Notes under the pieces: model-generated
Seen by the model: the letters and a program-made list of their open reading frames with translations, nothing else
What the model was told of the DNA's origin: nothing
Database searches by the model: none
Translations under genes and position numbers: made by a program
Part shown: positions 6,788-9,916 of the stretch, piece by piece
How the letters are laid out: each line of letters starts with the position of its first letter
Numbering within the stretch: the first letter of the stretch is position 1
Source of the DNA: a bacterium
GTDB lineage: Bacteria > DYJV01 > JALVYZ01
Assembly: GCA_027037705.1 (NCBI GenBank)
Contig: JALVYZ010000268.1
Coordinates: 1 to 9,916 of the forward strand
Direction of reading: 5' to 3'
DNA: 9,916 nucleotides

Positions 6788-7636
6788 AGCAAAAATCCAT
6801 GAAAGTATTAATATGGAAATTGTTATTATTTTAAAGTACTTTTGATTTTTATGAGATATAATTGAAGAATATTTTTTCAAAATTATTTCTGTTATTGCAA
6901 ATCCAGAAATTAATCCAGTAATATGGGATAAAACATCTACTTTCTTATCTCCACCACCAAGCATGATTAAAAGAAAAAATGCTCCAATCAAAGGTAAATA
7001 GTTTTTTAAAATTTTTAAATTAATATTTGCTAAAATTCCAATTGTAGCAAATACAGAGGTAGAAAAGCCAATTGATGAATGAAAGCTTCCATAAATAAAT
7101 GATGTGAAAAAATTACCCCAAATACCTGAAATTATTATTAAAAACCATGATAGTCCTTCTCCAAAAAATTTTACAACATATCTAAAAATTATTGAGAAAA
7201 ATATAATATTTGATGCTAAATGAATAATATTCGCATGAAGGGTTAAAGCTGTAACACATCTATAAAATTCTCCATTCAAAACTTTATAGGCATCATTTGC
7301 TCCAATGGAAACAAAAAAGTATTTTTTGTTAAAAATTGTATAATAAAAATAAAATAGGCAAATCCCTAAAATTATTAAAACAGAAAATAAACTTGCTTTT
7401 TCATTTAGAATTGGTATTTCAATTTTTTCTTTTTTTTCTTCTTCTAAAAAAAATAAATTTTCATTTATAAATTCATTTAAATTTTTATAAAATGTTTCAT
7501 AATCAGTTAAATTTATAAAAAAATGATAATTATTGAATTTAATTATAATCTGGTAATCAATAGAAAGTGAATGGCAGAGGAGCTCAATTTCTGTTAAAAA
7601 ATCATTGTCAAAAACAATTAAAAACTCTTTATACAT
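6773..7636 (-). CDS. Rhomboid family intramembrane serine protease
   Basis: The 287-residue protein has a cytosolic-looking N-terminal region (1-80, acidic/lysine-rich end at 65-75) and about seven membrane spans (near 83-103, 137-156, 162-183, 189-207, 212-228, 234-253, 268-286), the 6+1 layout. Rhomboid landmarks are present: GEFYR (122-126) in loop L1, H134-X4-H139-X3-N143, GFSTS with catalytic S192 on span 4, and SHITG with catalytic H238 on span 6. The usual GxSG reads GFST, so position 193 is Thr rather than Gly; the Ser/His dyad is intact, so activity is expected. Rhomboids cut membrane proteins within or near the bilayer; the substrate is unknown. The ATG lies in an 8-base overlap with the end of ychF (ATGTATAA) and has no Shine-Dalgarno, implying coupling. 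It is the last gene of the minus-strand unit. Confidence 0.88.
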   Translation of the reverse strand: MYKEFLIVFDNDFLTEIELLCHSLSIDYQIIIKFNNYHFFINLTDYETFYKNLNEFINENLFFLEEEKKEKIEIPILNEKASLFSVLIILGICLFYFYYTIFNKKYFFVSIGANDAYKVLNGEFYRCVTALTLHANIIHLASNIIFFSIIFRYVVKFFGEGLSWFLIIISGIWGNFFTSFIYGSFHSSIGFSTSVFATIGILANINLKILKNYLPLIGAFFLLIMLGGGDKKVDVLSHITGLISGFAITEIILKKYSSIISHKNQKYFKIITISILILSWIFALLSN

Positions 7637-8726
7637 TAAATCTAAAATGTATTATGTCACCATCATTTACGATATAATCTTTGCCTTCAATTCTTATGAG
7701 TCCAAGTTCTCTACATTTTTGTTCAGAACCAGTTTTTATAAAATCTTCAAAATTTATAACTTCAGCTTTTATAAATCCTTTTTCAAAATCCTTATGAATT
7801 TTTCCTGCTGCTTGTGGAGCTTTTGTCCCTTTTTTTATTGTCCATCCTTTTACTTCGTTACTTAAAATTGTAAAAAATGTGATTAAATCTAAAAGTGAAT
7901 AACCTTCTTTGATTAATTTATTTAAAGCTGTGTCTTGAATGCCAAGTTCATTTAAAAATTCTTCTCTTTCCTCTTTTGAAAGTTCGTTAATTTCTGCTTC
8001 AACTTTTCCACAAATAATTAAGAATTTAGAATTTGTTTTTTTAGCAAAATCCTTTACTTTTTCTGTATAGTCATTGCCATGAATACTGTCTTCATCAACA
8101 TTTGCAAGATATAATACAGGCTTTGCAGTTAGAAGATTTAAACTTTTTAAGATGTTCTTTTCATCCTCATTTTGTGGTTTGATTTCAATAGCAAATTTTT
8201 CATTTTTTAATAATTCATAAATTTTATATAAAAAATCTAATTCTTTTTTTAATTTTTTATCTCCTGATTTTGCCTGTTTCTCAATTTTTGAAATTCTTTT
8301 TTCTAAAGTTTCCAAATCTGCTAAAATAAGTTCTAAATTAACAATTTCAATATCATTTAAAGGATCAATTTTCCCTTCAACATGTGAAATATTTTCATCT
8401 TCAAAGCACCTAACTACATGAATTAATGCATCAACTGTTCTAATATGTGATAAAAATTGGTTCCCAAGGCCTTCACCTTTACTTGCCCCTTTTACCAATC
8501 CAGCAATATCAACAAATTCCATTGTTGGATATATAGTCCTTTCAGGTTTAACAATTTCTGCTAATTTATCAATTCTTTCATCTGGAACTCTAACTATTCC
8601 TTTGTTTGGTTCTATTGTGCAAAAAGGATAGTTTGAAGCTTCAGCTTTTGCATTCTCACATAATGCATTGAATATAGTAGATTTGCCAACATTTGGAAGA
8701 CCTATTATCCCACAATTAAATCCCAT
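7629..8726 (-). CDS. ychF: YchF/OLA1-type ATPase (redox-regulated, ribosome-binding)
   Basis: YchF is a universally conserved P-loop protein that binds ATP in preference to GTP, associates with ribosomes and is linked to stress and translation control. The 365 residues match the family (363 in E. coli). Visible are G1 GLPNVGKS (9-16; L10 is the hydrophobic residue typical of the HAS NTPases), the family stretch NYPFCTIEPN (32-41), G3 DIAGLVKGAS (73-82), GEGLGNQFL (84-92) and the altered G4 NVDE (209-212), which replaces NKxD and explains ATP preference. A coiled-coil insert spans about 130-175, and the TGS domain fills about 278-363 with KAPQAAGKIHKDFEKGF. GGAG, complement of 8732-8735, lies 5 bases before the ATG and supports the start. 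The gene ends overlapping the rhomboid start and follows the second thioesterase by 13 bases. Confidence 0.97.
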   Translation of the reverse strand: MGFNCGIIGLPNVGKSTIFNALCENAKAEASNYPFCTIEPNKGIVRVPDERIDKLAEIVKPERTIYPTMEFVDIAGLVKGASKGEGLGNQFLSHIRTVDALIHVVRCFEDENISHVEGKIDPLNDIEIVNLELILADLETLEKRISKIEKQAKSGDKKLKKELDFLYKIYELLKNEKFAIEIKPQNEDEKNILKSLNLLTAKPVLYLANVDEDSIHGNDYTEKVKDFAKKTNSKFLIICGKVEAEINELSKEEREEFLNELGIQDTALNKLIKEGYSLLDLITFFTILSNEVKGWTIKKGTKAPQAAGKIHKDFEKGFIKAEVINFEDFIKTGSEQKCRELGLIRIEGKDYIVNDGDIIHFRFNV

Positions 8727-8739
8727 TATAGCTCCATTT

Positions 8740-9147
8740 TTAATTAATTTTCATTAAATCAACATTAGCCTTTGCAATAATTTTACTTTCTTTAAAGGCT
8801 AAAGCTTCAACATTAATTCTCCTGTTACCCATATAAAGAATTTCTGCTTTTATTTTAATAATGTCTCCAACATTTGCAGGTCTAAAAAATTTTATATCAA
8901 AACCAGATGTTGTAAGTTTTAATCCAGAAGGTAAAAGTGCTCCAGGAAAGAATACAATAGTATCAATAACACCAGATAAAACTCCTCCATGTAAGCCACC
9001 TATGTAATTTGCATATTGTTTTAAAACTTCAAATTCTGCTTTTGCGATATTTTTTGTAACATTAATAAGTTTTATGCCAATTGAATTAACAAAAGGAATG
9101 TTATAAAAAATTTTTTTTGCTTTTTCATACAAAATTTTATCATTCAT
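8740..9147 (-). CDS. PaaI-like hotdog-fold thioesterase (second copy)
   Basis: The chosen product is 135 residues, a single hotdog domain of the PaaI/4HBT family, whose members hydrolyse acyl-CoA thioesters in the cytoplasm, usually as tetramers. The active-site segment is NYIGGLHGGVLSGVID (47-62), with the HGG turn at H53 and D62 in the expected place on the central helix. DIKFFRPANVGD matches the second-half strand that lines the substrate tunnel. The ATG at 9147 is preferred over an in-frame TTG at 9204, because TTG would put 44 bases inside the upstream thioesterase and add a stretch with no family match. AGG at complement 9155-9157 lies 7 bases before the ATG. It is 13 bases after its paralogue and 13 before ychF. 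The acyl-CoA substrate cannot be predicted. Confidence 0.88.
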   Translation of the reverse strand: MNDKILYEKAKKIFYNIPFVNSIGIKLINVTKNIAKAEFEVLKQYANYIGGLHGGVLSGVIDTIVFFPGALLPSGLKLTTSGFDIKFFRPANVGDIIKIKAEILYMGNRRINVEALAFKESKIIAKANVDLMKIN

Positions 9148-9154
9148 TATATTG

Positions 9155-9157
9155 CCT
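9155..9157 (-). promoter_or_regulatory. Weak Shine-Dalgarno deciding the start of the second thioesterase
   Basis: On the minus strand TAGGC, with core AGG at 9155-9157, lies 7 bases before the ATG at 9147, in the 13-base gap after the upstream gene. Nothing comparable precedes the TTG at 9204. Confidence 0.45.
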
Positions 9158-9160
9158 ATT

Positions 9161-9607
9161 TTATTCTTTAAAAATAATATTTTTAATTTTAGCGTCTTTT
9201 GCAATTTTAAAAATTGAGTTAAATTCTAAAACCTTTTCATTATCATCATTAAAAACTTCAGCTTTTCCTTTTAAAATTCTTCCATCTTTTTCAAAAATTT
9301 CTGCTTTTGCAGTAACATAGCCTTTTTTTACTGGTTTTAAAAACCTTGCGTTCATTTCAATAGTGGCAAAATGAGTACCTTTATCTAAGATACTTTTAAT
9401 TGCCATAACAACAGCTGTATCTGCAAGAGCAATTAGAGCACCTCCATGCATTAATCCTGCACCTTGAGCATATTGTATAAAAAAAGGCATAGTTAAGGTA
9501 GCTTTTCCATTTTTTGCTTTTTTTATTTCCATGTTAAGTAGCTTTTCAAAAGGAGCACAACTTATCCATTTCTCCATTTCAAATGAATGAGGCCCCAAAG
9601 ATTCCAT
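9161..9607 (-). CDS. PaaI-like hotdog-fold thioesterase (first copy)
   Basis: This 148-residue protein is a single hotdog domain of the PaaI/4HBT type. The core segment GAGLMHGGALIALADTAV (49-66) carries the HGG turn at H54-G56 and D63, the acidic residue that in relatives activates water or positions the thioester. ATIEMNARFLKPVKKG matches the next strand pair. The start at 9607 is supported by AGGAG (complement of 9615-9619) 7 bases upstream, although the ATG also shares one base with the stop of the preceding methyltransferase gene (TAATG). The second hotdog gene follows by 13 bases. The two share the same motif order but differ widely elsewhere, so they are old paralogues rather than a fresh duplication. 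Substrate is unknown; clearance of unusual or stalled acyl-CoAs is a reasonable family-level guess. Confidence 0.9.
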   Translation of the reverse strand: MESLGPHSFEMEKWISCAPFEKLLNMEIKKAKNGKATLTMPFFIQYAQGAGLMHGGALIALADTAVVMAIKSILDKGTHFATIEMNARFLKPVKKGYVTAKAEIFEKDGRILKGKAEVFNDDNEKVLEFNSIFKIAKDAKIKNIIFKE

Positions 9608-9916
9608 TATTTAACTCCTTTAACTAATTTCCATATAATTTTTCCATTATTTTCATAATTTTTTATTCCATCAAAAAGAATTTCAACATTTTTTTTTCTT
9701 TCTTCATAACTTAACTTTGGAAATAATGATGCAGACTGTGCTGGAATTGAAAAAAAATCTTTTAAAAATTCAATATCTAAATTCATTTCAAATTTTTTTT
9801 CTGTTATATCTTTAAATCCATAATTTTCAAGTGATTTAAGGCAATTTTCATAGGTAGAAATTACCTGTTTTTTAGGTAGAATAAAATTAGAATTTTTAAA
9901 TGCTTTTATAAATAAA
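9607..9916 (-). CDS. Probable class I SAM-dependent methyltransferase, C-terminal part (5' end outside window)
   Basis: An open frame enters the window at 9915 and runs 102 codons to a TAA whose last base is the A of the next gene's ATG. The start and the SAM-binding half lie beyond the window. What is visible, STYENCLKSLENYGFKDI near the beginning, then FFSIPAQSASLFPKLSYEER and a closing GKIIWKLVKGVK, resembles the C-terminal end of small type-11 methyltransferases: a LEexGF-type helix and strand, then a helical part that covers the substrate, and a final strand. No SAM motif is present in this part, so the family is inferred from the tail only. A short AT-rich gene of another class cannot be excluded. 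It is the most upstream gene seen in the five-gene unit leading to the rhomboid gene. Confidence 0.6.
   Translation of the reverse strand, partial: LFIKAFKNSNFILPKKQVISTYENCLKSLENYGFKDITEKKFEMNLDIEFLKDFFSIPAQSASLFPKLSYEERKKNVEILFDGIKNYENNGKIIWKLVKGVK

Noticed and set aside
6412-6792. A 126-codon minus-strand frame opposite the end of dctM
   Set aside because: dctM is a clear, full-length TRAP permease over the same bases. The antisense frame mirrors its codons and has no ribosome site or recognisable motif.
7605-7865. Plus-strand frames at 7605-7865 and 9117-9320
   Set aside because: They are antisense to ychF and the thioesterase genes, rich in Phe/Ser as expected from the complement of Lys/Glu codons, and without start signals.
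9148-9204. A 19-residue N-terminal extension of the second thioesterase from a TTG at 9204
   Set aside because: It would overlap the preceding gene by 44 bases, lacks a Shine-Dalgarno and does not look like the family N-terminus.
1-9916. CRISPR array, IS ends, integrase or attachment-site duplication near the tRNA genes
   Set aside because: No regularly spaced repeats, transposase or integrase coding was seen, and I found no copy of either tRNA 3' end elsewhere in the window.

Overview
The window is very AT-rich bacterial chromosome, by eye well under 35% GC, with A/T-loaded codon choice (AGA for Arg, ATA for Ile, TTA for Leu). It carries sigma-70-like promoters, a GH13 glycogen branching enzyme, TRAP transporter subunits and tRNA genes without an encoded CCA. 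These features, and the DUF354-type protein (a family I recall as frequent in archaea and thermophilic bacteria), suggest a low-GC, probably Gram-negative, possibly thermophilic bacterium. The sequence alone does not fix the phylum, and no phage, IS or CRISPR structure is visible.

Layout: (1) 76-1296 (+) is a stand-alone AAA+ ATPase with a DUF4143-like, nuclease-fold C-terminus. (2) 1467-2534 (+) is a DUF354-family, GT-B-like protein. (3) 2552-2751 (-) holds two tandem serine tRNAs, UGA then GCU anticodon in transcription order, driven by a strong promoter facing away from glgB. (4) 2857-6787 (+) is a three-gene unit, glgB-dctQ-dctM. glgB appears to be leaderless: its -10 box ends 6 bases before the ATG. 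No dctP follows. (5) 6773-9916 (-) is a compact five-gene unit converging on dctM: a methyltransferase (3' part only), two hotdog-fold PaaI-like thioesterases, the ATPase/GTPase YchF, and a rhomboid intramembrane protease.

Initiation signals fall into three classes. First genes with a promoter abutting the ATG (glgB clearly, the AAA+ gene probably) have no Shine-Dalgarno. Several internal genes (dctM, the first thioesterase, ychF) have GGAG or AGGAG at normal spacing. dctQ and the rhomboid gene have no usable Shine-Dalgarno and instead start inside an 8-nt ATGNNTAA overlap with the gene before, implying translational coupling.

I see no convincing new defence or mobile system. The points most worth a second look are the glgB-TRAP linkage without a solute-binding protein, the leaderless starts, the matched ATGNNTAA junctions, and the YchF-rhomboid coupling.
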